Shown here one piece after another: positions 32,798-41,645 of a stretch of DNA of 64,000 bases (its first letter is position 1; the number at the start of each line of letters is the position of its first letter). Under the pieces are notes generated by a model that saw nothing but the letters and a program-made list of their open reading frames with translations, was not told the DNA's origin and searched no databases. Where the stretch lies: contig JAFSEB010000045.1 in assembly GCA_017435905.1 (NCBI GenBank), positions 1-64,000 on the forward strand, given 5' to 3'. Source of the DNA: Clostridia bacterium (GTDB taxonomy: Bacteria > Bacillota > Clostridia > Christensenellales > CAG-138). A program made the position numbers and the translations under genes.

Positions 32798-33232
32798 TTA
32801 CGCGGATGCCGCCATGATCGTTTCAAGCACTGCTTTTATATCATAAGCCGCATCGAGCTTCATGCTGCAGGGCAAGTCATCGTACATGCCGTGTTTTGCT
32901 TCCAGCATCTTTTCAACGGGGAGCGGAAGATTGCCGCGCATCCTTGCCCGGAACCGCTCTTTGATCACATCGAGCTCCGCTGTGAGAACGATGCGCAAGG
33001 CACCTTCGGGCAGCAGTTCAACATGTTCTTTTTCTGTGATGATATAGATGATATTCTCGCCGTTCACCGCTTCCTGCAGCAGCTGCCTGAAGCGGGACAA
33101 TGCAGCGGAAGGGTTCTTTTCAAGCCGCAAATAATCCTTGCCGGAATAAATCTTTGCATCGATATGCTCGTTGATTTTGCCGGCCAGCGTGGACTTTCCC
33201 ACACAGTTTTCACCAATGATGGCAATAAGCAT
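32798..33232 (-). CDS. small P-loop NTPase, kinase-like
   Basis: A 144-residue protein with an N-terminal Walker A motif GENCVGKST (residues 7-15) and a size and helix pattern typical of small nucleoside/shikimate-type kinases; a Walker B is not obvious. The substrate is unknown. AAAGGAGA precedes the ATG at 33232. It is the last gene of the long minus-strand envelope operon, 34 bases after the acetyltransferase. Confidence 0.7.
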   Translation of the reverse strand: MLIAIIGENCVGKSTLAGKINEHIDAKIYSGKDYLRLEKNPSAALSRFRQLLQEAVNGENIIYIITEKEHVELLPEGALRIVLTAELDVIKERFRARMRGNLPLPVEKMLEAKHGMYDDLPCSMKLDAAYDIKAVLETIMAASA

Positions 33233-33266
33233 GTTTTCTGTCTCCTTTCGTGCGGTTTTTCTTTGC

Positions 33267-33812
33267 CTATTTGGTTTCGAGTGCACTGAAGGGCACGAAG
33301 GGGTTCGGCACATCCTCGTGGGGCAGGATGTGCTTTTCCATCCACACCACGTCCTTCCATGCGCCGAATTTGAAGGCGCAGCGGTGGAACCGGGCGCAGG
33401 GCGTATAGCCAAGTTTTCCGTAAAAGGCTTCGCTTTGGGGGTTCGGGCAGGTGATGCAGGCATAGACCGCACCCACGTTCTGCGCTTTAAGGTGCTGTTC
33501 AAGCGCCTGCAGCAGCGCCTTTCCCACGCCCTTCCCACGGGCATCCCAATGCACATAGGATGATACCTCCGCCGCCGCATCCGCAGCACGGCGGTCGATC
33601 AGGGGCGAAGCATAGGCGTAGCCGAGGATGACGCCATCCTCCTCCGCCACAAGGTAGGGGTGGCGCAGGAGCGTTTTTTCCATGCGGCGGCAAAACTCCG
33701 CCGCATCGGGGGCGGTCAGCTCAAAGGTAACGTCCGTTTGTTCCACATAGGGGCGGTAAATGGCGGCAAGGGCAGCGGCATCCGCTGCGGTGGCTGTGCG
33801 AATTGTCGGCAT
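33267..33812 (-). CDS. GNAT N-acetyltransferase, phosphinothricin-acetyltransferase-like
   Basis: A 181-residue acetyl-CoA-dependent acetyltransferase. The start TIRTATAADAAALAAIYRPYVEQTDVTFE, the acetyl-CoA loop RGKGVGKALLQALEQ and the C-terminal FYGKLGYTPCARFHR are those of the Pat/MnaT subfamily, which acetylates amino acid analogues. GGAGG lies 9 bases before the ATG at 33812. Its start is five bases inside the end of the DHHW gene. Confidence 0.85.
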   Translation of the reverse strand: MPTIRTATAADAAALAAIYRPYVEQTDVTFELTAPDAAEFCRRMEKTLLRHPYLVAEEDGVILGYAYASPLIDRRAADAAAEVSSYVHWDARGKGVGKALLQALEQHLKAQNVGAVYACITCPNPQSEAFYGKLGYTPCARFHRCAFKFGAWKDVVWMEKHILPHEDVPNPFVPFSALETK

Positions 33813-33816
33813 GCGC

Positions 33817-35229
33817 TTATTCCTCCGCAACGGTCAGCGGCGCAAGGGCATAGCTGATGCCGTCCGCATGGAGGGTGAGGGCATATTCGCCGCTGAGCCC
33901 CTCGGGCAGCGTCAGGGAGAAGCCACGGGGGCTTTCCATGCCGCCCGTGAGCTTTTGCGCCTGCTCTTCCAAAATGGGGAAGGCTTCGTAGCTGCGGCTT
34001 TCCCCTTCCTTTTCAAGGGTGAGGAAGATGCGCTGCGGCTGCACCGCCGCATCAAAGCAGCCCTGCACCTTCATATAGCCGCCGCTTTTGAAGGAAGTAT
34101 ACTTTGCGCTGCCGCCTTCGCTGCCGGTGGAAGGTGCCTCCGTTTCCAAGGCAGGCATCATGGGGGCGCTCAGCAGCAGGTTTTTGATGTTGCGCTCCAC
34201 AAGCTCGATGAACACCGCATCCGGCGTTTCTTCATCAAGAAGGGTGTAGTTGTAGGGGAATTCTGCGCTGTATTTGACCCTGCCAAGGTTGGTGGAAAGA
34301 AGGGGCAGCAGCGCATTGCCGAAGGAATCCCGGAACAGGTGCAGCGAAACGCTGTTTTTGCCGCTCACCGTGCCAAAGGTGGTATCCTGACTGGGGCGAA
34401 CGCCTTCATCGTAGGCAAAATCTTCCCTGATGCCGTAATCGGGGCGGGGGCGGCTGCCGGAAAGGGCAGGCAGCACAAAGTTGTGAAGGTCGCCCGCATC
34501 GTCATACCGGGTGGTGGGGGAAAGGGATGCATAGGTTTCGTAGTCCGCACCCTTTGCCACACGCTCCATGATGGCGTTGTAGGCGATCAGGGCGCCACGC
34601 TCGTTCCAATGGGTGTCACGGTCGTGGTAAAGCTGCCCATCTCCCTTTCGGGCAAGGAGCAGGGAAGCAAAGTCCACGGTATCAACGCCCTCTTTTTCAA
34701 GGGCTTCATACAGCCGTGCACGGTTGCTTTCTTCATGGGTGGGCACGAGGCGGTCGGGCATGTTTTCGCCGTAAATGCTGTTTTTGTTGGGGGCAACGGC
34801 GAAGGTGAAGCCGATGCCGAGGCTTTCGCAGTATTCCTTTTCGATGCGAAGGCAGGCGGCGATGCGAGCGATCTCCTCATCCGTCAGAAGGTCAAGCCCC
34901 ATGTAATCGTGAAGGGTCTCCTGATAGAAGAGCATGTGGTTTTTGCCCACGATGACCTTTTCGTTCTGCGTATCTTGAAGGAGGGACATGGTGATGCCGT
35001 GGAAGGCGGATACCATCTCCTCCCGGAAGCCGAAATGATCCTCAAAATAGGAATCAAAGCCCTCGGGGAAGGACAGGTTCAATTTTCCCCGTTCAAACAG
35101 GGCAGGGAAACGGGCAAGGGGTCTGTTTTCCCGGTTTTCCGCTTCGTAGCCAAGCAGCAGCGCAGCGGCAGGCACCATGGAAATGGCAAGGATAAGGGCG
35201 GTAAAGGCGATCAAAAACGGTTTTTTCAT
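33817..35229 (-). CDS. DHHW/AlgX-like exported protein, module 1
   Basis: A 470-residue protein with an N-terminal signal or anchor (residues 4-27) and an SGNH-like AlgX/DHHW domain. DRDTHWNERGA near residue 203 is the motif that gives the family its name, and HLFRDSFGNALLPLL supplies the catalytic-type serine block. Such proteins accept acyl groups from a partner MBOAT and pass them to a cell-wall or surface glycan. The MBOAT gene lies 12 bases upstream. A beta-rich C-terminal 110 residues may bind the acceptor. Confidence 0.82.
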   Translation of the reverse strand: MKKPFLIAFTALILAISMVPAAALLLGYEAENRENRPLARFPALFERGKLNLSFPEGFDSYFEDHFGFREEMVSAFHGITMSLLQDTQNEKVIVGKNHMLFYQETLHDYMGLDLLTDEEIARIAACLRIEKEYCESLGIGFTFAVAPNKNSIYGENMPDRLVPTHEESNRARLYEALEKEGVDTVDFASLLLARKGDGQLYHDRDTHWNERGALIAYNAIMERVAKGADYETYASLSPTTRYDDAGDLHNFVLPALSGSRPRPDYGIREDFAYDEGVRPSQDTTFGTVSGKNSVSLHLFRDSFGNALLPLLSTNLGRVKYSAEFPYNYTLLDEETPDAVFIELVERNIKNLLLSAPMMPALETEAPSTGSEGGSAKYTSFKSGGYMKVQGCFDAAVQPQRIFLTLEKEGESRSYEAFPILEEQAQKLTGGMESPRGFSLTLPEGLSGEYALTLHADGISYALAPLTVAEE

Positions 35230-35241
35230 GCGTTTGCCCCC

Positions 35242-36645
35242 TTAAAAACGGAAATAGATGAACGGGTTGTAGGCGGCGGTGGAAAGGGAAAGGATGCTCA
35301 GAAGGAATATGAGCAGCGCCGCAAGGTAAATGCAGCACTCCGCTTTCGGGCATTTTGCCGCCAGCTTTTCCCCGATCCTGTGCATCGCAGGGGTGCAGGC
35401 GAAGAGGGAAAGAAGGAGCGCCAGAACCGCCAGCGGAGAAACGAGCAGGCTCAGCTCCGCAAGGGCTGAAGGGGTCAGCTGCCAGCCAAGGAGCATTTCC
35501 CTGAGCACCAGCACCGCTTTTTGCAGCGTTTCCGCCCGGAAGAACACGAAGCCCACCATGGCGGCAAGCACCGCATAAAGGTGGCGAAGGGCCTTCGGCC
35601 ACCGGTTCGGCTTCAGTATGCCATAGCTTTCCAGCATCAGGAAGCCGCCGTGGTAAAGCCCCCAAATGGCGAAATTCCAGCTGGCGCCGTGCCAAAGCCC
35701 CGTCAAAAGGAACACGGTGAGCTTGTTGATGCCGGTACGAAGCTTTCCCTTGCGGTTGCCGCCGAGGGGAATGTACACATATTCACGGAACCACGTGGAA
35801 AGGGAGATGTGCCAGCGGCGCCAGAAATCCTGCATGGAATCGGACACATAGGGGTAATTGAAGTTTTCCCGGAAGGTGAAGCCGAAGGCACGGCCAAGGC
35901 CGATGGCCATATCGGAATAGCCGGAAAAATCAAAATAGATCTGGAACAGGTAGGCGGCGGCGCCGAGCCATGCAGCCGGTGCGCTGAGTGCATCCGGGGA
36001 AAGGGCATACACCGCATCCGCCGTGACGGCAAGGGCGTTTGAAAGCAGCACCTTTTTTCCGAGGCCGAAGCAGAAGCGGCGAAGGCCCTCTGCGGTTTTT
36101 TCGGGGGTCACGCTGCGGCAGGCAAGCTCCTTTGCCACATCGTGATATTTCACGATGGGCCCTGCAATAAGCTGCGGAAACAGGGAGATGTAGAGCATCA
36201 CCCGGAAAAAGCTCTTTTCGCATGCCGCATCGCCCCTGTACACATCGAGCACATAGCTCATGGCCTGGAAGGTGAAGAAGGAAATGCCGATGGGGAGGGC
36301 GATCCCCACCGTTTTTACGGAAAGACCGAGAAGGCCGTTCACGCTTTCAATGAGAAAATCCGTATACTTGAAGAAAATGAGGATGCCGAGGCTCCACACC
36401 ACGCTCAATGTGACGAACAGCTTCTTCTTTGCCGGGAAGCGCACCATAAGAAGCGCCGCAAGGTAGTTCACAAAGGTGGTAAGGAGCATCAAAAGCACGT
36501 AAACAGGCTCGCCCCACGCATAGAAAAGCAGTGAGGCGAGAAGAAGGAGCGCATTGCTCCGCTTTATGCTCTTTCTGCAGCACAGGTTCACGATGAAAAC
36601 CAGCGGCAGGAACAGAAAGATGAATGTGGGGGAGCTGAAGACCAT
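35242..36645 (-). CDS. MBOAT O-acyltransferase, module 1
   Basis: A 467-residue membrane protein of the DltB/AlgI family with about eleven helices. QLIAGPIVKYHDV, FDFSGYSDMAIGLGRAFG, DFWRRWHISLSTWFREYVYIPLGG (in parts) and the catalytic histidine in GLWHGASWNFAIWG are all present. It moves an acyl group, probably acetyl, across the membrane to the DHHW protein encoded next. GGGAGAG precedes the ATG. A paralogue lies at 44411-45805. Confidence 0.92.
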   Translation of the reverse strand: MVFSSPTFIFLFLPLVFIVNLCCRKSIKRSNALLLLASLLFYAWGEPVYVLLMLLTTFVNYLAALLMVRFPAKKKLFVTLSVVWSLGILIFFKYTDFLIESVNGLLGLSVKTVGIALPIGISFFTFQAMSYVLDVYRGDAACEKSFFRVMLYISLFPQLIAGPIVKYHDVAKELACRSVTPEKTAEGLRRFCFGLGKKVLLSNALAVTADAVYALSPDALSAPAAWLGAAAYLFQIYFDFSGYSDMAIGLGRAFGFTFRENFNYPYVSDSMQDFWRRWHISLSTWFREYVYIPLGGNRKGKLRTGINKLTVFLLTGLWHGASWNFAIWGLYHGGFLMLESYGILKPNRWPKALRHLYAVLAAMVGFVFFRAETLQKAVLVLREMLLGWQLTPSALAELSLLVSPLAVLALLLSLFACTPAMHRIGEKLAAKCPKAECCIYLAALLIFLLSILSLSTAAYNPFIYFRF

Positions 36646-36666
36646 GTGTCTCTCCCTTCAAAAAAA

Positions 36667-37191
36667 TCAATAGCTGGGGGAATAAATGTAGATCTTGCCG
36701 ACAGAGTCGCCCGCAGGCTCAAACTGGATGCGCTCCGCCTCGATGTCGGCGGGGTCATTCGTGATGGAATAGGTGATGTAGCCGTCATCGAAAAAGTCGC
36801 TGCCGTATACTTCCTGCACGGAGGCGATGCTGTCTCCCACCTTTGCACCGCGGAGGGTCTCGTAGGTGCCGTCGGTCAGGGTGATCATTTCGGTGATATC
36901 CTTGCCGTCCACGGGCACGGTGTTCACCTTGATGCCGGCATAGGTGTAGGTCTTGTCCTTGCCGTCATACACGCAGCTTACCATTTCGCTGTATTCGTAG
37001 TCTTCGCCGAGGGTTGCAAGCAGGGGGGCGCTGTCCTCACGAAGATAATACACTTCGCCGTCGATCATTACGCCAAGGTCCTTTTCGGAAAAAGCACCCT
37101 CGGGGGCGGCAGGCGCACCGCCGCAGGCGGCAACGATGCAGAGCATCAGCATCACGGCAAGGGTCAGGGAGAGGGTTTTCTTGATCTGCAC
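36667..37191 (-). CDS. hypothetical lipoprotein
   Basis: A 174-residue lipoprotein with lipobox VAAC (residues 20-23) and a beta-rich body. I do not recognise a family. A GTG start at 37191 has GGAGG 10 bases upstream. It sits between the VanX-type and MBOAT genes in the same operon, so a part in envelope modification is plausible by context only. Confidence 0.7.
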   Translation of the reverse strand: MQIKKTLSLTLAVMLMLCIVAACGGAPAAPEGAFSEKDLGVMIDGEVYYLREDSAPLLATLGEDYEYSEMVSCVYDGKDKTYTYAGIKVNTVPVDGKDITEMITLTDGTYETLRGAKVGDSIASVQEVYGSDFFDDGYITYSITNDPADIEAERIQFEPAGDSVGKIYIYSPSY

Positions 37192-37226
37192 GGGGAAATA
37201 TCCTCCTTTGAAATTCGTCGTTTGTT

Positions 37227-38330
37227 TTAGCGGCCGTTTTCCGGCAGCTCATCATAGGGCAGCATGGTCACGGTGGAAAGGTCGATATCCGTGGTCATGT
37301 AGCGGCTGCGGTTCTTGCAGGAAAAATGCCACCATTCGCTTTTGATGGAATTGAAGCCGCATTTATCCATGACTTCCGTCATGTAGTCCACGTTCTTTTT
37401 GGCTTCTTCAGACCAGGTGGTGCAGGTGCGGGCGGATTCCTCCGAGAAGGTGTGCATGGGGGTGGGAAACTCAAGCTCCTCACCGGTGGCATCGTCGATG
37501 AGGGAGATATCCACCGCTGCGCCCCTGTTGTGGTTGGAGGCGGTGGTGGCAGGGTCGGCGATCCAGTGGGGATTCTTCACCACCTCAAACAGCCGCTTCT
37601 GCACCCGAAGGGGGCGGTAAGCATCGTATACCTTCAGTGTGTAGCCATCCGCCTTGAAGAGATCGAAGGCTTTCTGCAGCTTTTTTGCCACGCTGCGCTG
37701 CAGCAGGAAGACCGTTCTTCCGTAAAGGGGTTCTCCGATCACGTTTTGCGTGGTATTGAAGAGCTGTTCATACTGCGCATCCGGCAGGTAAAGCTTTAAG
37801 TCAACAAGCTCGTTTTTCACCATTACGGGGGTGACGCCGTCATCCTCAAACACAGGTGCGCCGGTGGCGGTATCCACCTTCTGGGCGGTCTCCGGCTTCA
37901 CATAGGCGTAAAGCACCGTATCCGCCGGCACAAGGTATTCCGCAAAGCAGTAGGCTTCCGTGCCGTCTGCAAGGCGCACCCTGAAAAACTCGCCTTCTTC
38001 GCCAAGGTAGCCCACCGTGTCCTCGTACTTGAGCATGCCGATCACCGAATCGGAAGAGGCGGTGGAGGGCTCGCTTCTCACGTTCAGCTCGCTGACCCTG
38101 ACCTTATAAAGGGGCAGCGGAACGGGCGTGGGCGTGGGCACGGGCGTAGGCGCAGCGGTGGGAAGGGGCGTCGGCGCCTCCGTGGGCAGGGCGGAAGGGG
38201 AAGGGTCAGCCGCCGGCGTGGGGGCGCTGATCACATCCTCCACATCAAGGACGATCTCCTCTATGGGCGCTGCCGGTGCACAGCCTGTCAGCAGCAGCGC
38301 CAGCAGCAGTATGAGTGCGGTCTTTCGCAT
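37227..38330 (-). CDS. D-alanyl-D-alanine dipeptidase (VanX-type) lipoprotein with SH3 domain
   Basis: A 367-residue lipoprotein: lipobox LTGC, a Pro/Thr linker (residues 38-70), an SH3b-like domain (about 75-135), and a C-terminal M15D peptidase. The zinc site is visible as NHNRGAAVDISL and EWWHFS. M15D enzymes cut D-Ala-D-Ala dipeptides; here export suggests turnover of wall peptides rather than cytoplasmic vancomycin resistance, since classical VanX is cytoplasmic. AAAAGGAGG precedes the ATG. No vanH or vanA is present. Confidence 0.85.
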   Translation of the reverse strand: MRKTALILLLALLLTGCAPAAPIEEIVLDVEDVISAPTPAADPSPSALPTEAPTPLPTAAPTPVPTPTPVPLPLYKVRVSELNVRSEPSTASSDSVIGMLKYEDTVGYLGEEGEFFRVRLADGTEAYCFAEYLVPADTVLYAYVKPETAQKVDTATGAPVFEDDGVTPVMVKNELVDLKLYLPDAQYEQLFNTTQNVIGEPLYGRTVFLLQRSVAKKLQKAFDLFKADGYTLKVYDAYRPLRVQKRLFEVVKNPHWIADPATTASNHNRGAAVDISLIDDATGEELEFPTPMHTFSEESARTCTTWSEEAKKNVDYMTEVMDKCGFNSIKSEWWHFSCKNRSRYMTTDIDLSTVTMLPYDELPENGR

Positions 38331-38359
38331 AGTGCCTCCTTTTCGGCGGAAGCGGAAGA

Positions 38360-39208
38360 TCAGCGGTTAGCCTCCACATCCGTCGGGTCGTAGCGTTCGC
38401 CGTTGCGGCTGGGGACTTCGTCGCTGGTGGTACCCTTGGGGGAACCGTTCACGATCTCAAGCACCGTGCCTTCCGGGCAGTTTTCATAGATGAAACGGGC
38501 GGCTTCCGTGACCATGCGCAGGCATCCGCCGGTGGATTCCTTGCCGATGCCAAGCTCGCCGTCATAATACTTGGGCCACATGTAGCCGTTGTTCTCCTCG
38601 CCGTAAAGGGGGGAGTGGATGTAAAGACGCTTGTGGTAACGGGTGGCGAACTGCACGAAGCCGCCGTCGGGGAACTCGTGCCAGCGTTCCCTGTCACCGC
38701 TGAGGGTGAAGGAACCTGCAGGGGTCTTGTTGCCGCCGTGGGCGATGCGGTAGGTCTTGTACACCTTGGAATAGGTGCCGTCGGATGCACGCTCGTAAAT
38801 GGTCAGCGTGAAGGAACCCTTTTCCACATAAAGGTAATAGGGAAGATCGCCGGAGGGAACGGAAGCATCCCCCTCCGTTTCCGGCACAGGGGTGGAAGAA
38901 GGCGCTTCGGTAGCTGCCGGTGCCTCGGTGGGCTTGGGCGTTTCCGCCGGCGCAGGGGTGGAAGCAGGTGCCTCCGTGGGGGCGGTGGTCGCCTCGGGCG
39001 CAGCGGAAAGCACCGGTGCGGCAGTTGTCTCCGGAACGGCTGCGGTGGGCACGCTGCCCTGAAGGGCAGGCGCCTCGGTGGGGGCAGGGGTCTCCACAGG
39101 GATGTCGATCACGCTGCTGCCTGCTTCGGTAACGGGCTTTGCGCAGGCTGCAAGGGGCAGAAGCATCAGCCCCACAAGCAGCAGGGCAAGGTAACGGACG
39201 GGATTCAA
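38360..39208 (-). CDS. L,D-transpeptidase (YkuD) lipoprotein
   Basis: A 282-residue lipoprotein with lipobox LAAC, a Thr/Pro/Ala/Glu-rich linker of about 90 residues and a YkuD domain. The catalytic block is KESTGGCLRM with the active cysteine, preceded by YIHSPLYG. It forms 3-3 cross-links or attaches proteins to peptidoglycan. I chose the TTG at 39208 (AGGAGG 9 bases upstream) over TTG 39214, which is too close. First gene of the envelope operon that runs to 32798. Confidence 0.88.
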   Translation of the reverse strand: MNPVRYLALLLVGLMLLPLAACAKPVTEAGSSVIDIPVETPAPTEAPALQGSVPTAAVPETTAAPVLSAAPEATTAPTEAPASTPAPAETPKPTEAPAATEAPSSTPVPETEGDASVPSGDLPYYLYVEKGSFTLTIYERASDGTYSKVYKTYRIAHGGNKTPAGSFTLSGDRERWHEFPDGGFVQFATRYHKRLYIHSPLYGEENNGYMWPKYYDGELGIGKESTGGCLRMVTEAARFIYENCPEGTVLEIVNGSPKGTTSDEVPSRNGERYDPTDVEANR

Positions 39209-39249
39209 GGTCAAAAACCTCCTAAAACAGCGAATAGGGTCACGGTATC

Positions 39250-39279
39250 AGTATACATGCACCGGGTGCGCCCTGTCAC
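39250..39279 (-). promoter_or_regulatory. promoter of the envelope operon
   Basis: GTGACA (39274-39279, minus strand), 18-base spacer, TATACT (39250-39255). Confidence 0.65.
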
Positions 39280-39334
39280 GAAAAGATGGGGCAGAGGGCG
39301 CATTTTCCAAAGAAAGTTTACAATCGGCAGGGGA

Positions 39335-40279
39335 TCAGAAGAAGGTGGCAAGTTCCTCTTCCGGCTTTTCGGCGCTCTCCACGCTGATGGCGGTGAGAAC
39401 GGGGCCCTTCATGCCGTAGGCTTTGTGGTATTCAAGCTTCACCGTGGCGGTCAGGGTGACCCAATCCCGCTTTTTCAGCTTGGCGGAATCCTTGTAGTTG
39501 CACACGAGGGCGCTGTACTGGATGTCATCCTTGCAGCAGGTCATCACATGGCGGCCGATGATGAAGATATCCTTCCCAAGACCCTTGGCGGTGGCAACGA
39601 TGCCCTTGTAGCGCAGGGTCTTGCCCTCATATTTTTCGGGATCCTCCGCAATGTCACGGTAGAAGATGGCGTAATCCCTGTCGGCGATCTCCACAATGGG
39701 GGCTTCAAGGTCATAGGGCAGGGGGTCTTCGATCTCGTCATATTCCACACGCCCATCCTCATATTCAAAGGCGATGTTGGTGCGCCGTGAGGTAGCCCTG
39801 ACGATCTTGTGGAACATGAGCTTGTCCGTGTCTTCTTCCGTGCGGTTGAACACCACAAGCTCGCAGCTTTTGAGCTTATCCACCACAAGGGAGCGCATGT
39901 TCTGGTTGTAAAGAAGGAAGGTGCGTGCATCCGCAAACAGGAATTCCTGATAGATGCTCCAACCCTCGGGCATGTTCCCGTAAAGGGAATCAAGCTGCCA
40001 CATGCCGTTGTATTCCACGATCACACGGGTGGCCTTGTGCTGTTTCAGCATGGCGGCAAGGGCTTTGGCGTTAAGGTCGGCTTCGTTTTCGATGACCTCG
40101 ATATAGACCTCGCTGCCGGAAAAAGTATCGGGAGCGTATTCCTCCTCGCCCTCCTCGCAAAGAAGGAGCAGCGTCCTTTCGCCGGCGTTGAAGCGCTTGT
40201 CCTCCAGCGTTTCCTGAATGAAACGGGTCTTGCCCGCTTCAAGGAAGCCGGTAAACAGATATACGGGGATCTCTTTCAT
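39335..40279 (-). CDS. CobW-like GTPase fused to a DUF1980-type domain
   Basis: A 314-residue protein. Its start IPVYLFTGFLEAGKTRFIQ resembles CobW/COG0523 GTPases (Walker A GFLEAGKT), but the usual CxCC metal motif is not evident. Residues 215-305 (YEGKTLRYKGIVATAKGL, then GRHVMTCCKDDIQYSALVC) resemble the C-terminal DUF1980 domain of YcgQ-type proteins. The two CobW genes are ten bases apart and form one operon. A role in metal allocation is inferred from the partner; partner permeases of DUF1980 proteins are not seen here. Confidence 0.75.
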   Translation of the reverse strand: MKEIPVYLFTGFLEAGKTRFIQETLEDKRFNAGERTLLLLCEEGEEEYAPDTFSGSEVYIEVIENEADLNAKALAAMLKQHKATRVIVEYNGMWQLDSLYGNMPEGWSIYQEFLFADARTFLLYNQNMRSLVVDKLKSCELVVFNRTEEDTDKLMFHKIVRATSRRTNIAFEYEDGRVEYDEIEDPLPYDLEAPIVEIADRDYAIFYRDIAEDPEKYEGKTLRYKGIVATAKGLGKDIFIIGRHVMTCCKDDIQYSALVCNYKDSAKLKKRDWVTLTATVKLEYHKAYGMKGPVLTAISVESAEKPEEELATFF

Positions 40280-40289
40280 GTTGTCTCCT

Positions 40290-41594
40290 TTATTTGGCGG
40301 GGAACAGCGCCTTGAGGGTATCCTCATTGAGCTTTGCGCCGATCACGCAGAGCCTGCCGGTAACGGCGGCGCCGCCTTCACGCAGGGATACCTCCCCGGG
40401 CACAAGGTCGAAGTGGAACCAGTTTCCTTCTTCGCCCTGCACGATGCCCTTTGCACGCAGCACGGCGCCGAAGCGCTCTTCATCCGCAAGGGCGTTGAGG
40501 GCTTCTTCCAGGGAAGCGGCGGAGAACTTGTGGGTGGTCTCGATGCCCCAGCTCATGAACACCTCGTCCGCATGGTGATGCCCGTGCTCGTGGTGCTCGT
40601 GACCGCAGGAACATTCGTCACCGTGGTGATGTTCGTGATGATCGTGACCGCAGCAGCATTCGCCATCGTGGTGGTGGTGCTCGTGGTGGTCGTGACCGCA
40701 GCAGCACTCGCCATCGTGGTGATGCTCATGATGCTCGTGACCGCAGCAGCACTCGTCACCGTGGTGATGTTCGTGATGGTCGTGGCCGCAGCAGCACTCG
40801 TCATCATGGTGGTGATGTTCGTGATGATCGTGGCCGCAGCAGCACTCGTCACCGTGGTGATGTTCGTGATGATCGTGGCCGCAGCAGCACTCGTCACCGT
40901 GATGATGGTGCTCGTGATGATCGTGACCGCAGGAACATTCCTCATCGTGGTGATGGTGGTGCTTTTCCTGCTGCAGCGCTTCCATGGCGGCGGTAAGGGT
41001 ATCCTTCTGTTCCATGGCGGCAAGAATCTGCGCACCGGAAAGCTCGTTCCAGGGGGTGGTGACGATCACGGCTTCCGGGTTGTGTTCCCGGAGAAGCTCC
41101 ACCGCTGCCGCCAGCTTATCCGCCTTGACGCTGTCCGTACGGGAAAGGATCAGGGCGCCGGCGTGCTCCACCTGATCGTTGAAGAACTCGCCGAAGTTTT
41201 TCATGTACATTTTGCATTTATTGGCATCCACCACGGCGGTGGCGCTGTTAAGGGAAAGGGCGGCTTCATCGATGCCCTTGACGGCACGGATCACGTCGCT
41301 CAGCTTGCCCACGCCGGAAGGCTCGATAAGGATGCGGTCGGGCGCAAAATCCCGGATCACTTTTTTCAGGGCGTCCGCAAAGTCGCCCACAAGGCTGCAG
41401 CAGATGCAGCCGGAGTTCATTTCCGTGATCTCCACGCCTGCATCCTGCAGGAAACCGCCATCCACGGCGATCTCGCCGAATTCGTTTTCGATCAAAACCA
41501 GCTTTTCGCCTTCGTAGGCCTCCCGGATCAGTTTTTTGATGAGGGTGGTCTTACCGGCGCCGAGAAAGCCGGAGAAAATGTCGATCTTTGTCAT
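40290..41594 (-). CDS. CobW/COG0523 GTPase with His/Cys-rich tandem repeats
   Basis: A 434-residue metallochaperone-type GTPase: Walker A GFLGAGKTT (residues 9-17), ENEFGEIAVDG, the metal motif CICC (63-66), and a C-terminal CobW_C domain (about 345-434). Between them residues 212-341 hold eight copies of a 15-17 residue unit of the type HHHGDECCCGHDHHE, with 57 His and 22 Cys by my count. Histidine stretches occur in zinc and nickel chaperones, but this length and the added cysteines are extreme. It probably stores or delivers zinc or another soft metal. Transcribed from 41646-41674. Confidence 0.9.
   Translation of the reverse strand: MTKIDIFSGFLGAGKTTLIKKLIREAYEGEKLVLIENEFGEIAVDGGFLQDAGVEITEMNSGCICCSLVGDFADALKKVIRDFAPDRILIEPSGVGKLSDVIRAVKGIDEAALSLNSATAVVDANKCKMYMKNFGEFFNDQVEHAGALILSRTDSVKADKLAAAVELLREHNPEAVIVTTPWNELSGAQILAAMEQKDTLTAAMEALQQEKHHHHHDEECSCGHDHHEHHHHGDECCCGHDHHEHHHGDECCCGHDHHEHHHHDDECCCGHDHHEHHHGDECCCGHEHHEHHHDGECCCGHDHHEHHHHDGECCCGHDHHEHHHGDECSCGHEHHEHGHHHADEVFMSWGIETTHKFSAASLEEALNALADEERFGAVLRAKGIVQGEEGNWFHFDLVPGEVSLREGGAAVTGRLCVIGAKLNEDTLKALFPAK
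40572..40961 (-). repeat. tandem repeat coding for His/Cys-rich units
   Basis: Eight direct repeats of 45-51 bases inside the CobW gene, each coding for an ECCCGHDHHE-like unit with three or four additional His. Unit length varies by one or two codons, which indicates growth and loss by slippage. Confidence 0.92.
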
Positions 41595-41645
41595 GGCAAA
41601 TCATCTTCTTTCCGCAGCCGTGCTGCAAGGTATTTCTAACCTTAA

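Noticed and set aside
37227-38330. Vancomycin resistance cluster
   Set aside because: The VanX-type enzyme is exported and neither vanH nor vanA-type ligase is present; the VanZ-like gene lies 8 kb away in a different unit.
40572-40961. CRISPR-like regular repeats
   Set aside because: The repeats are in frame in the CobW gene, have no unique spacers, and code for His/Cys units.
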